From assembly GCA_023414875.1 (NCBI GenBank), contig JAEZMV010000021.1, positions 1-64,000 of the forward strand: a DNA stretch of 64,000 nt. The letters run 5' to 3'. Numbering within the stretch: position 1 is the stretch's first letter; each line of letters begins with the position of its first letter. Shown here piece after piece: positions 33,922 through 44,018 of the stretch. The translations under genes were made by a program, and so were the position numbers. The notes under the pieces were generated by a model that worked only from the letters and a program-made list of their open reading frames with translations, was not told the origin of the DNA and did no database searches. Origin of the DNA: Bacillota bacterium (lineage in GTDB: Bacteria > Bacillota > Clostridia > Lachnospirales > Lachnospiraceae).

Positions 33922-34007
33922 CTTGTGTAGTACTGAGAATAAAAGAACATTATTTTTTATAATAATAAATTATCTGAAACATATAACCCCAAACCACTAA
34001 AATCCTG

Positions 34008-35630
34008 TCAATCTTCCAGATTAGCATATGCCAATAATGGCATACATTGATCAAAGGAAAAGATATCTTTTCCTTCGTTTGCACTAAATGCTCCGTTCCA
34101 GGAAAGACTTACGTCATTTACCCTCATGAATTCCATTCGTGCAATTGCTTTTGTTATCAGATTGTCATTTCCTATCTTCTGCCCTATCATCGCTACCAAA
34201 GCATAAATAGCCGTGGATTCATAATTGTAACCCTCTACCACCTTACCCTCCGTGGTATATCTTGCCTTAATACCACCACTTTCCATCATAAGTTCAAGCT
34301 GTGTGATGGTTTCCTCTTTGAGTTCACCAACTCTTGCCAAATGCAGTAAGGTGTACATAGCTTCTGCCATATTTAATTCATCAGCAACGTATTCACTCTT
34401 CTCATAATCGTACCAGCTATAATAAAAGGGAAACTCATTACTTATGAAACCACCCAGTATCAGTTCATATGCATTATCATAAGTCTGAAGGTAATCTGAA
34501 TTTGATTCTTTTAGCAGATACAAAGCCTCCAAATCTGCAAAGCATAGAGTAAATCGTTTCGCTTTCTTTTTTGTTTTAAAATCATAGTAATCCACTAATT
34601 GTTTCTTACTATTTACATTAAATCGGCTAATACTGATTTCCCATCGATTAACCTCCTCTTCGTATCCGCCCCAAAGCTGATTAGCATCGTATAGGGCACG
34701 GTATATCCTTAAATCATCAATCGAAGAATTAGTTTTTGATACGCCTTTCTCCGTTACCATCCATCCCGCCAGGGAATCAGAAATCAGCATCTTATCCTTT
34801 ACATAATTATAGTACCGGTCAAATAAGACTTTATCTTTCTTAATTACGGCGTACTCCATCATAATACCTTGGGATTCGCTGAGTACATCGTAACCGGAGG
34901 GTGATTCGTTCTCAACATCATAGTAGTTAACGTATACTCCTCCCTCTTGCGAAGTCAGCCCTTCACCGATAAATTGTTCTGTCTGATAGGAACCACCAAA
35001 TTTAATATAATTAATCATTGCCTCTAGATAATCTGCTCCACCTTCAAAACCAGGTTCACATATCTTTAAGACACCCTGACTGTCTATTCCCAGCATTGTT
35101 GGAACAATCTTTATTCCCAACTCTTCATAGATCGCCAGGTTTTCATCGAAATAAGTAGTGAATGGTATCTCATTCTCTTCCAGATATTCCAATGCCTGCT
35201 CTTTGGTTTCTTTCTCGCCATCCAGTTTATTCAATAGAATAAATTCCACATCATCATAATTTTGTAGGAGCTTAGCATACTCCTCCATGTATGTAAATTC
35301 TTCTTTACAATATTTACACCAGCTGGTCCAAAAAAGAATAATCACATTCTTCCCCTTGAAATCACTTAGATTGAGGATTAGACCATCTGATCCTGTCATT
35401 TGAAAGTCCTTCATCGGCTTATTTAATTGAATATTTGTAGGATAATTAATCATCTCATCCGCCAGTTCCTCCGTTGCTTCGCCAAAATTTTGGTTCTTTT
35501 CAGCCTGATTGCCTGACTTTTGTTGATTATCCCTATAAAGCAGTACGGCACAAATAATTATAATGAGAAGTGTAACACCCATCCCTATAACACATAATTT
35601 TTCTGCCTTACTCATGGAAGAAAACTTCAT
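34008..35630 (-). CDS. Membrane-anchored TlpA/ResA-like thioredoxin fused to a GH8-like glycosidase domain
   Basis: A 540-residue protein with one N-terminal membrane helix (about residues 15-33), then a TlpA/ResA-type thioredoxin domain (about 65-200) with active site WTSWCKYC, then an alpha-barrel domain resembling glycoside hydrolase family 8. GH8 features are SESQGIMMEYA (candidate general acid Glu) and SSIDDLRIYRALYDANQLWG (candidate base Asp in DDLRIYRAL). GH8 enzymes such as BcsZ and Listeria PssZ trim beta-linked polysaccharides in synthesis loci. I start at the ATG at 35630 (GAGG six bases upstream). It is the last gene of the exopolysaccharide operon. The fusion of a disulphide-handling domain to a glycanase is unusual. 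Confidence 0.7.
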   Translation of the reverse strand: MKFSSMSKAEKLCVIGMGVTLLIIIICAVLLYRDNQQKSGNQAEKNQNFGEATEELADEMINYPTNIQLNKPMKDFQMTGSDGLILNLSDFKGKNVIILFWTSWCKYCKEEFTYMEEYAKLLQNYDDVEFILLNKLDGEKETKEQALEYLEENEIPFTTYFDENLAIYEELGIKIVPTMLGIDSQGVLKICEPGFEGGADYLEAMINYIKFGGSYQTEQFIGEGLTSQEGGVYVNYYDVENESPSGYDVLSESQGIMMEYAVIKKDKVLFDRYYNYVKDKMLISDSLAGWMVTEKGVSKTNSSIDDLRIYRALYDANQLWGGYEEEVNRWEISISRFNVNSKKQLVDYYDFKTKKKAKRFTLCFADLEALYLLKESNSDYLQTYDNAYELILGGFISNEFPFYYSWYDYEKSEYVADELNMAEAMYTLLHLARVGELKEETITQLELMMESGGIKARYTTEGKVVEGYNYESTAIYALVAMIGQKIGNDNLITKAIARMEFMRVNDVSLSWNGAFSANEGKDIFSFDQCMPLLAYANLED

Positions 35631-35709
35631 CTTAAACCTCATTCTTTCATTAAATCTTAAGTGATAGCTTTTAATTATAAATGATCATTCATGAATAAAT
35701 TTATTGAGC

Positions 35710-37599
35710 TTATTCCTTATTATCTTCAATTATTTCACTCTTTTTGGTAAGCTCATTTTCATATGCCTTAGTAGCCGTAATGATAATGTGACCATCTTCT
35801 ATCGCTTTTAGAACATCAATCGTATTCAGATTAGTCGCTTTATGATCGTTTTCAGTTGACAAACCACTGCTAACTTCATCTTCCTTGGAAGCGTTATTAG
35901 CTTCCTTCCCCTCAATTGATATCAATGCGCTTCCAGCATCCATCTCCATGGAAGAATTTTCATCCTCTGCTGAAGTATCTATATCTTCCTTATTCTTATC
36001 CACTGAATTCGCAGCCATTGCCTGCTTCTCAAGAAGTCTACTCTTTGACTTTTCTAAATAGTCTTGAAATAGAAGCCCTAATCCAACAGCAGCCAGAATC
36101 GAAAAGTTCTGAAGCAGATAATAATGATATCGATTCTGCATCTCTACAATTAGATGCAGCATTACGGCACCGACAAAAAAGACCGCAAATACCAGCGCAT
36201 TATTATCCCTTCGAAACAGAAAGCAGACTCCGATCATGGATAGGAATACAACAAACAAATAATATACATTGTTTATATCAGCAAATTGTTTCATCAAATT
36301 TTCTTTTTCCCGCGTCAGAAGTCTTTGATTACTCATAGTAACAATGTTGGTGGTAGTTGCATAATCATCGTTTGACCAAACGAGGTAGAATTTTTTTGCT
36401 AATAGCTCCATTGTTCCTATCGGATCTTCCTTAACCGAGTTAATAGCTTTGTCCAAGCACACTTGATTAACTTTATCGGCCGATTTTGTCTCATTATATG
36501 TATCATAGAGTATCTTCATGCTCTCATCGCTATAACCGCCATCACTTTTTCTATCCAAACCAACCATCAGACTATAACCCATCGCGCCGGAACCTGCTAC
36601 ATCCTTTTGTATCGCCTGAGTGGTTCTTGCCGTTACGATCTGGGTACATAGGATATATCCTATCACAATGATAATTAATCTCATCCATCCCTTGGACATA
36701 AAAATAGTCCCAAAGGATAATTCATTAATATTATTTTTAAATTTGAGCTTGTAATTAAGAAAAGCCAGACATAACACCACCGCGATTAAAAAAATAAGCG
36801 ACATGGGTCTGACTGAGGATGCCAATCCAAGTATTACACCAATCAGAAAATGGAAGAAAATTAATAATGATGTACGAGAATTGGTGCCATCATATTTTTT
36901 CATCACATGGATAAACAAAAGTGCAGCACTATAGAGCAGAAAGGTAAATACCGCTTCGGCACCGTTAATGTTACTGAAGAGAATCTGGGAAGGCCAAAAG
37001 CAACTTATCATCAGTGCACTGATGCCTGCTACACTTCCGACTGTTTTTTTACCAATGCCATAACAAACAGCAGCGGTCAATACAGACACTACTGCATTAA
37101 AATAAAGACATACCTCAGGGGCAGTACCAAAGATAGCTATTACCTTTGACAGTATATAGGAATATCCAATGGTATGTGGAAACAACGCAATATACTCATT
37201 GTTTGACTCTGTAAGCAGGGTACCTTCTTTAATCATCCTTGCCACATCATAATAGAATTTATAATCCGATTCCATAGCAACCTGATATTTATTAATATAG
37301 TAAATCCTTATTACCAATCCAGCGATTAAGACGATCAACACAAAGACTGCTTCCACCCATATAGATGCTTTTTTAATAGGAGTTAATAATGTGATAAGCT
37401 TTGGTCTTGTTATGAGATAAAAGAATACATTTGCTATTATAAACACCATAAAAAACCCAAGAATCATTAACATCTGGTTTAAATAGGGATATTTTTCTTT
37501 TACTGCAAACTGGGTTACGCCAAAGATTAAAATTAACAATGATGCTGCAAGATATAAAAATTGAGCTAAATATGCAAACCAATTTCTACGAAAGCCCAT
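35710..37599 (-). CDS. GT39/GT-C family membrane glycosyltransferase
   Basis: A 629-residue protein with about 11-12 membrane helices. After the third helix comes the acidic motif NKYQVAMESDYKFYYDVARM (MESDYKFYYD), matching the early catalytic Asp/Glu loop of dolichyl- or polyprenyl-phosphate-sugar-dependent GT-C enzymes. The last roughly 115 residues are soluble and low-complexity (Glu/Ser/Asn-rich), not typical of the family. It likely adds a sugar from an undecaprenyl-phosphate donor outside the membrane, for which the GtrB-like enzyme upstream could make the donor. SD is AGAGG. The gap to wecB is 113 bp; the gap to the GH8 fusion is 79 bp. Confidence 0.7.
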   Translation of the reverse strand: MGFRRNWFAYLAQFLYLAASLLILIFGVTQFAVKEKYPYLNQMLMILGFFMVFIIANVFFYLITRPKLITLLTPIKKASIWVEAVFVLIVLIAGLVIRIYYINKYQVAMESDYKFYYDVARMIKEGTLLTESNNEYIALFPHTIGYSYILSKVIAIFGTAPEVCLYFNAVVSVLTAAVCYGIGKKTVGSVAGISALMISCFWPSQILFSNINGAEAVFTFLLYSAALLFIHVMKKYDGTNSRTSLLIFFHFLIGVILGLASSVRPMSLIFLIAVVLCLAFLNYKLKFKNNINELSFGTIFMSKGWMRLIIIVIGYILCTQIVTARTTQAIQKDVAGSGAMGYSLMVGLDRKSDGGYSDESMKILYDTYNETKSADKVNQVCLDKAINSVKEDPIGTMELLAKKFYLVWSNDDYATTTNIVTMSNQRLLTREKENLMKQFADINNVYYLFVVFLSMIGVCFLFRRDNNALVFAVFFVGAVMLHLIVEMQNRYHYYLLQNFSILAAVGLGLLFQDYLEKSKSRLLEKQAMAANSVDKNKEDIDTSAEDENSSMEMDAGSALISIEGKEANNASKEDEVSSGLSTENDHKATNLNTIDVLKAIEDGHIIITATKAYENELTKKSEIIEDNKE

Positions 37600-37712
37600 G
37601 TAGTACCTCTTTTCATAAGTCTTAATATCGAAAATTCATTGATAATATTAGCAGTCACCTATGATCATAGATGAAAGCTATCCCTGTATTTTGTCAAGTC
37701 ATTAACCTTTTA

Positions 37713-38807
37713 TCACGTACACTTAAGAATATCAACAATTTGCTTACATGCAGTTCCGTCTCCATATGGATTGGAGGCATGGCTCATACGCTCATATTCC
37801 TCACGGTTGGTAAGCAGATTATGAAATTCTCTGTATACATTCTCTTCCTCAGTCCCTACTAATTTCAGGGTGCCGGCTGTAACTCCCTCCGGCCGTTCCG
37901 TAGTATTACGCAGTACAAGTACAGGCTTGCCCAGACTGGGAGCCTCCTCTTGAATACCACCGCTATCGGTAAGTACTAATTCTGCATGATTGATAAAATT
38001 ATGAAAATCCAATACATCCAATGGCTCGATCAGTTTCACCTGATCATGATCACCAAATACCGATTGAGCTGCATCCCGTACCACAGGATTCAAATGAATT
38101 GGGTATACGAGCTTAACATTCTTAAACTCATCAAGTACTCTCTTAATCCCACGAAATATCTGATATAGTGGCTCGCCCAAGCTCTCCCGACGGTGTGCCG
38201 TCATTAGCACCAGTCTATCTCCCTTTGCCCACTCAAGCACCGGATGGTTATATTCCTTCTTTATGCTGGTCTTCAGCGCATCAATTACGGTATTTCCTGT
38301 CACATAGATCCTATCCTCTTTTTTCCCTTCCCGAAGCAGGTTCTGCCTAGCTGTTTCAGTAGGTGCAAAATGATAATGTGCAGTAATACCGACTGCTTGG
38401 CGATTAAACTCCTCCGGAAAAGGTGCTTCCAAATCATAAGTACGAAGTCCTGCTTCTACATGTCCCACCGGAATGTTCAGATAAAAACATGCAAGCGAGG
38501 TTACGAACGTGGTAGAGGTATCCCCATGTACCAGTACAATATCCGGCCTTTCCTTTTCTAAAATTCCCTTCATTCCAGTTAAAATACCGGCTGTAATATC
38601 GAAAAGGGTCTGATTCTTCTTCATAATATCAAGGTTATAATCAGGTGTAACCTGGAAACAATCCAGAACCTGATTCAGCATCTGCCTGTGTTGCCCTGTC
38701 AGGCAAACAACTGTCTTGAAATAGCTATCCTTATTCAGTTCATTGACTAAAGGGCACATTTTTATTGCTTCCGGCCTTGTTCCAAATACAACCATTACTT
38801 TTTTCAC
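37713..38807 (-). CDS. wecB: UDP-N-acetylglucosamine 2-epimerase (non-hydrolysing)
   Basis: A 364-residue WecB/MnaA. It starts MKKVMVVFGTRPEAIKM and carries VHGDTSTTFVTSLACFY, GHVEAGLRTYDLEAPFPEEF, TAHRRES and SGGIQEEAPSLGKPVLVLRN, all diagnostic. It converts UDP-GlcNAc to UDP-ManNAc. The start is a GTG that overlaps the stop of the BcsB-like gene by 4 nt (GTGA), so it is translationally coupled with the EPS machinery. Its place there suggests that ManNAc is a building block of the polymer, though it could also serve teichoic-acid linkage units. Confidence 0.95.
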   Translation of the reverse strand: MKKVMVVFGTRPEAIKMCPLVNELNKDSYFKTVVCLTGQHRQMLNQVLDCFQVTPDYNLDIMKKNQTLFDITAGILTGMKGILEKERPDIVLVHGDTSTTFVTSLACFYLNIPVGHVEAGLRTYDLEAPFPEEFNRQAVGITAHYHFAPTETARQNLLREGKKEDRIYVTGNTVIDALKTSIKKEYNHPVLEWAKGDRLVLMTAHRRESLGEPLYQIFRGIKRVLDEFKNVKLVYPIHLNPVVRDAAQSVFGDHDQVKLIEPLDVLDFHNFINHAELVLTDSGGIQEEAPSLGKPVLVLRNTTERPEGVTAGTLKLVGTEEENVYREFHNLLTNREEYERMSHASNPYGDGTACKQIVDILKCT

Positions 38808-41143
38808 GATTCGCTATCCTCTTTCTTTTCCATTCTTCTGGATCTGATTAAGATAAGTACTGCTGCGAGTAGCAGCATACCCATAGTAGCAACGGCTATG
38901 ATCGTAAATAAAACCGGTTGCCTATTTTCTTTAAAAAAATCATTCAGCTTTGGTTTACTGCCATTATTCGCTTCATCAAGAAACTTAAAGCTCTTAACCT
39001 CTAAATCGGGATCCAGTAGAATACAATCACCCTTCAGCTCCCAACGTTTCGTCTTAGACTCAAGAAAATGCAATGCCTGATCCAGTGTAGTCTGATCTGT
39101 ACCGCTGACTGCCAGTACCGCCCTTTCCTTCGCATACGGCGATTTTAATAGCTGAAAGGCCGCTATGGTACCGGCATAATGATCCGATAACACAAGTCTG
39201 CTGTTACTTAAAAATGCATCTTTGGATTCATTGTATGTAAAATACAGTTTGTCATTTATATCATTCAAGAAACTGTTTGTTGTTGGGGTACCAACCGTGA
39301 TGATATGATAATCCGAATCCTCTATGGAAAACTCACTTGCACGAATTACTTTCAAATTACCGTAGGGAGAAACTCCGTAACCGTATAATGCAATCACTTT
39401 TCCCAGCAAATTCAGCTCAGCACTATCCGGATTATCACTGGTTATGATCATAGTATCCGTGAAAAAACCATGATTCTGAAAAGGCGATGGGAAGTAGTCA
39501 AAGGATAACTTTGTGTTTTCCCTGGAAGGTAGATAAAGCACGGAATCTCCGGTGATATATGCGAAGGGCATCTCCTCCTGTCTCATGGTACAAAAAAGCT
39601 CAGGTATTTCTAAATCGAACGCGATTTTGATACTGCTTACCGAGGTATCTACAACATCGGAAGGCATCATAAAGGTCAGTTCATCCCCTTTTGCATATTC
39701 CTTTGATAGCTTTTTACTGGCTACAGGGACATCACCCCAGTATACGGTGATTAGCGACCGGTTAAAGTCTAAATTCTCACTATACCGGAATTTTAATGAA
39801 ATCTTTCCAGAGGAAGAAAGTACGTAATCATTACCAAACGGAAGATAAAGAATCTCCTCATTGTGAAAAGGTCCTACAAAGGTGATCCCACTTCCATAGA
39901 TGTCTTCAACTAGATAATTTTCCACCACCAGCTGACTTAACATTTTTGATTCGCTCACATTTTTTGAGGAATCCTTCTTCACAAAGGTGGTACTTATCTT
40001 TTCCTGTGAAAGCCTCTCCTTATCCAATAGCATGTTGACCGCTTCCATTAGATTTTCATCCTCATCCGATACGATTAATAACAGAGGATTACCGTTAATA
40101 TCCTTCACGGATCTTATCATGGCCCGATCGGTCAGATCCTCGAAGGGCGCATTACTACTGTTATTATTTATATCCTGTTTTAAAAGATATTTTAATTCTT
40201 CAGCAAGATTATCAGTGGTTGAAACTATAATTCTATTTTTTATAGTATTCAAATCAGCATCCTTATAAAGGCCAACTGATATCAAGTTCTCATCTCCGGT
40301 TTCCCTACTGATATCTGCCATCAGATACATTGCGGCAGCCATCTCTCCACTGGATGCCTGATCTGATACCAAAATTGCCGTTCCCTCACCGGAGGGATTA
40401 GCTGTTGAGATAAACGGATACGGATAATTACTGATGCGATTCTCATAATTCGCTAATTCATACCCAGCATAAATATAAGAGTTTTCTCTTATATTTATCC
40501 AGTTTGCCCAGGATTGGTCTTCCGAACAACCTTCCGTTTCATAAACACGAACATAAGAAACAACTTCCAGACTGTTAAATCCTTCCGTCAAAATATCTAC
40601 CGGAATCGTAACATATGCCAGCTGTGATTTCCCTCCTAGGTAGGAAACGTTGCAGGAATAAACCGGAGTATTATTTACAAGAAAGGTTAAGGATGCCGGA
40701 ACCTTATCGGTAATAAGCTTACTGGTATCATACTCAATCTGAGCATAAACAAACTTGGTATCCCAGTATTTTGGTATGGAAAAATACAAGGATGAGGAAG
40801 AAAAGATTCCTTTTAAAACACGGTTCGAATCAAAGGAAAAGTATTTCTGATATGTTGTATCCGGATATGTTGGCTTTTCTGTAACAGGCTCCTCTAAGTC
40901 GAAAGGATTTAACCCGAGAATCTCACCTAATGCTTCTTCTTTGGAAGCCTTCTCTTCTAGATCTACTTCATCATCTGTTATTGGCTCATTTTCCGAAGTT
41001 CCGGGACTTCCTGCGTCTGTTGCAGCGCCGGTCTGCGTATCCCCCGATACCTCTGTTGCAGACACCTGTTGCATTTGTAGAGATGACAGGAACAATGTAA
41101 TACATAATAACAGGCTTACTAATATCTTATACTTTCTTCTCAT
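38804..41143 (-). CDS. BcsB-like cellulose-synthase accessory subunit
   Basis: A 779-residue extracellular protein with a signal peptide (residues 1-29), an acidic low-complexity segment (about 30-75), a long beta-rich body and one C-terminal membrane helix (about 747-769) followed by basic residues. CSEDQSWANWINIRENSYI in the first third matches the conserved BcsB pattern. In cellulose synthase, BcsB sits outside the membrane, receives the growing polymer and stabilises BcsA through its C-terminal anchor. Here it lies 14 bp after the GT2 synthase gene. SD is AAAGGG. BcsB family membership is by architecture and this motif. Confidence 0.8.
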   Translation of the reverse strand: MRRKYKILVSLLLCITLFLSSLQMQQVSATEVSGDTQTGAATDAGSPGTSENEPITDDEVDLEEKASKEEALGEILGLNPFDLEEPVTEKPTYPDTTYQKYFSFDSNRVLKGIFSSSSLYFSIPKYWDTKFVYAQIEYDTSKLITDKVPASLTFLVNNTPVYSCNVSYLGGKSQLAYVTIPVDILTEGFNSLEVVSYVRVYETEGCSEDQSWANWINIRENSYIYAGYELANYENRISNYPYPFISTANPSGEGTAILVSDQASSGEMAAAMYLMADISRETGDENLISVGLYKDADLNTIKNRIIVSTTDNLAEELKYLLKQDINNNSSNAPFEDLTDRAMIRSVKDINGNPLLLIVSDEDENLMEAVNMLLDKERLSQEKISTTFVKKDSSKNVSESKMLSQLVVENYLVEDIYGSGITFVGPFHNEEILYLPFGNDYVLSSSGKISLKFRYSENLDFNRSLITVYWGDVPVASKKLSKEYAKGDELTFMMPSDVVDTSVSSIKIAFDLEIPELFCTMRQEEMPFAYITGDSVLYLPSRENTKLSFDYFPSPFQNHGFFTDTMIITSDNPDSAELNLLGKVIALYGYGVSPYGNLKVIRASEFSIEDSDYHIITVGTPTTNSFLNDINDKLYFTYNESKDAFLSNSRLVLSDHYAGTIAAFQLLKSPYAKERAVLAVSGTDQTTLDQALHFLESKTKRWELKGDCILLDPDLEVKSFKFLDEANNGSKPKLNDFFKENRQPVLFTIIAVATMGMLLLAAVLILIRSRRMEKKEDSES

Positions 41144-41157
41144 CGTAATAGCCCTTT

Positions 41158-42441
41158 CTAATTTTTCGTTTGAACTTTACCTGCAGTCTCAACATATCGA
41201 ACGGTTTTTTCCCACTTGACTTCCCGTTTGAAGATATAATCCGATATTGACTTAATAATGGAATTGATAACTACAGCTACCCATAGCTTTGAATATGTAA
41301 ACAGCATCAACAAAATTAATAATGCTGATTTTATACTAAATTCATTTTCCTCACCGGCTAACGTAATCAAAACATTTAATAAAAATACGAGAATTGCCAT
41401 GACCCAAAGTATCGTAGAAAAACCGCCCAGTGAAACATGTACAAACCCAAGTATTCCTAATATAAAAATAATATCCGAAAAAATAAGGGAAGACAGCATT
41501 AAAATATATACCATCAGGTAATATAGAACATCGAAGCGCATCCTTCCCGCTGATTTATCAAAAACATACTTAAAATTCTTTAATATAACATAAATGTTGC
41601 CTTTTGCCCAACGGGTTCTCTGTTTAAACCAAATGGGAAGAAGATGGGGTTCCTGTTCCCAGGTAACAGCTAATGGCATCATTTTAATATAGTAACCCAT
41701 TCGGTATATTCGAAAGCTTATCTCCGTATCTTCTGATAAAGCCTTTGTATCCCAGCCTCCTATTTCCTCGACGATACTTCGTCGCATCACAAAGTTAGTT
41801 CCGGGGATGGTACACAGCTTAAAGAAAAAGAAACGACCTGCCTGGTTCATACACTGATATGCTAAGGTTTCTATATTAACAAAGCGGGTAAGAATTGTAG
41901 CATTACGATTTCTGGTACGAAACTTTCCAATTACCGCACCGATCTTATCATCCGACATCAAATTTTCAACTAAAAGTCTTAAGGCTTGTGGTTCCGGGGT
42001 ATTATCTGCATCATAGATTGCTATAACACTTCCTGCTGCAACTGAAAACCCAATATTTAGAGCATTTGATTTTCCTTTACCGCCCGCCACGTTATCCGTA
42101 TTGATGACAATGAGCTTTCGGTCAGGGTTCTTCTCCTGTATTGCTTTTAATACCTGGGCTGAATCATCGGAAGAGTTGTCATTGATTACAATTATCTCAT
42201 ATTTATCCCTAGGATAATCAAAGCCTAGCAACGCTGCTACCGTTTTCCGTATTACAATGCTTTCATTATGGGCCGGAACCATAATAGAAACCATAGGATA
42301 TTCCTCTAATGGAATATGTCCGTCTGTTTTCTTAACACGGTGGTAATATATAAAACCTCCGATAGATAAAACGATATTAATCGCCATCAACATCCATATG
42401 GCATAGATGGAATAAAGTGATATGATATCTGCCAATGTCAC
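41158..42441 (-). CDS. Processive family 2 glycosyltransferase (polysaccharide synthase)
   Basis: A 427-residue GT2 synthase. One N-terminal helix (about 10-33) precedes a cytoplasmic GT-A domain with the processive motifs D, DAD (IAIYDADNTPE), TED-like (ALSEDTEIS) and QRTRW (the Q/RxxRW motif), then three or four C-terminal membrane helices. It has no PilZ domain, unlike BcsA, so any c-di-GMP control must come from a partner. It should polymerise UDP-sugar into a beta-linked chain and extrude it. The start is a GTG overlapping the previous stop (GTGA), with AAGGAGGG upstream. Confidence 0.92.
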   Translation of the reverse strand: MTLADIISLYSIYAIWMLMAINIVLSIGGFIYYHRVKKTDGHIPLEEYPMVSIMVPAHNESIVIRKTVAALLGFDYPRDKYEIIVINDNSSDDSAQVLKAIQEKNPDRKLIVINTDNVAGGKGKSNALNIGFSVAAGSVIAIYDADNTPEPQALRLLVENLMSDDKIGAVIGKFRTRNRNATILTRFVNIETLAYQCMNQAGRFFFFKLCTIPGTNFVMRRSIVEEIGGWDTKALSEDTEISFRIYRMGYYIKMMPLAVTWEQEPHLLPIWFKQRTRWAKGNIYVILKNFKYVFDKSAGRMRFDVLYYLMVYILMLSSLIFSDIIFILGILGFVHVSLGGFSTILWVMAILVFLLNVLITLAGEENEFSIKSALLILLMLFTYSKLWVAVVINSIIKSISDYIFKREVKWEKTVRYVETAGKVQTKN

Positions 42442-44018
42442 TTTTCTTTCCCTCCTTCCTTTGAGTAAAGGAACTTCTTTTTATTAACACGTCTAGCCAT
42501 AATAATGAATACTACGAATATGATGGAAGCTACCGCAACGAACACAATCAGCTTCTTGTTTAGGCCTTTTAAATCTGCTGCAATCCATTGAAAAACAGTT
42601 GACTGGTAATTAAAGTCCTCCTTATACTCCGCAGGAATATACTCTAGCACTACTTTTTCGTTATTAATAAATACCTCTCCCTGTTTTGTATATAAGTAAA
42701 AATTATCAGCATAAACAGAATTATCTGTCTCCCATAGACTTTTCAGAGGAACATTGGACTTGATACAACTTGATATTTTCTCTTTAATAGTATCAACATC
42801 TTCAAAAGCATCTATATAAAAGGCTGTAGAGCGGACTTTGGTCATACTGTTACCCATCTCATCCTGTGCAACTGCAAGCCCGATTATTTTGTGTCCATCT
42901 CTAAAGATCTCATTAAAATGTTCGTCTAAATCTATTTTCGGTTGTTCACCATCATCATAGAAGAATACAGTGGAATAACGCTGTAATATTTCCCTTCCGA
43001 TTTTATCAAACATGTAATTCTCCGGTACCTCTATTCCTATCGGGTAAACGCCTAAATTAGTATATGCCTCCGTTGCAGTAGTTACATAATCATGAATCTG
43101 TTCGATGTTTTCTCTATCCTGCTGCATAATCGGCGTATGCATAATAATTGCTCCGTCGTTTGCCTGGGCATACCGTAGTACTTCACAGAATCTCTGCATT
43201 GAGGGATACTCACCATTTTCATAGATTGGCATAACAGAAATAACAAAGGGTAGCTTGTAACTAATCATATAATCCACTACTTCCAACAGTTTAGTAGGTG
43301 ATGTAAACGGATACACTTCATCGAGTACAATATACTGAGCATATGGATGTGGTTCCCCGTTATAAGGCCAAAGCCATTGTGCTATTTCCTTCGTAAAAGA
43401 TTCTTGTATCAGTGGATTTGACATATCCGAAAAGGGCAGATAAATAAAATCCTGGTATCTGGAGTACATTCCTGCCTGTTCTCCCTCAACTGTTATCGTT
43501 CCGTTTTGATATGTAAAATAACCATCGAATACTACAATGTCCTGTAAATCTAAAAGAGAGTTGAATTTATTTCCTTCGGAAAATATATATTCTACAGTCG
43601 CAACCGTTGAAGGATTTTTATGCGAGGTAAACGGGTAGTTCATTTCTTTTACGTAATCTTCAACACCCTCGCTTCCCAACCAAAAAACGTTTTTATCTGC
43701 TTTTATAAGTGCGTCGAGAAAGCTTTCTAATTCTCCCCTTAAACCATAGCATATAATGTTTTTATAGTTTTGTAGGATAGGAGTACTCTCTTCCACCGTA
43801 AAAAACATAACACTATGCTGAAGATAGGTAAGGGTTTTAATAATCGTCTGGATATCAGCTATTTCTTCCTTCGTCGGATTGTTATTATAAACAATCAATA
43901 TCTCAGCGTCAGAGGATCCCTCCTCACTAGCTAATGCACTGAAAGGCATCCCTGAGATAACAAGGATTATGACCAAACATATACCAACAAACTTCTTAGA
44001 CATCATATTGAAGCTCAC
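42438..44018 (-). CDS. DUF2334 polysaccharide deacetylase-like membrane-anchored protein
   Basis: A 526-residue extracytoplasmic protein with a signal peptide (about residues 9-31), a central DUF2334 domain (about 210-420) and a C-terminal membrane helix (about 488-508). DUF2334 belongs to the polysaccharide deacetylase superfamily; the metal motif normally DDVYP is VLDEVYPF here, and IIMHTP supplies a possible His. The first half has an IIKT...NIICYGL pattern like a nucleoside-hydrolase-fold domain. It may deacetylate the exported polymer or may have lost activity. It starts with GTG after AAAGGG, overlapping the GGDEF-like gene by 23 bp. Confidence 0.75.
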   Translation of the reverse strand: MSFNMMSKKFVGICLVIILVISGMPFSALASEEGSSDAEILIVYNNNPTKEEIADIQTIIKTLTYLQHSVMFFTVEESTPILQNYKNIICYGLRGELESFLDALIKADKNVFWLGSEGVEDYVKEMNYPFTSHKNPSTVATVEYIFSEGNKFNSLLDLQDIVVFDGYFTYQNGTITVEGEQAGMYSRYQDFIYLPFSDMSNPLIQESFTKEIAQWLWPYNGEPHPYAQYIVLDEVYPFTSPTKLLEVVDYMISYKLPFVISVMPIYENGEYPSMQRFCEVLRYAQANDGAIIMHTPIMQQDRENIEQIHDYVTTATEAYTNLGVYPIGIEVPENYMFDKIGREILQRYSTVFFYDDGEQPKIDLDEHFNEIFRDGHKIIGLAVAQDEMGNSMTKVRSTAFYIDAFEDVDTIKEKISSCIKSNVPLKSLWETDNSVYADNFYLYTKQGEVFINNEKVVLEYIPAEYKEDFNYQSTVFQWIAADLKGLNKKLIVFVAVASIIFVVFIIMARRVNKKKFLYSKEGGKEK

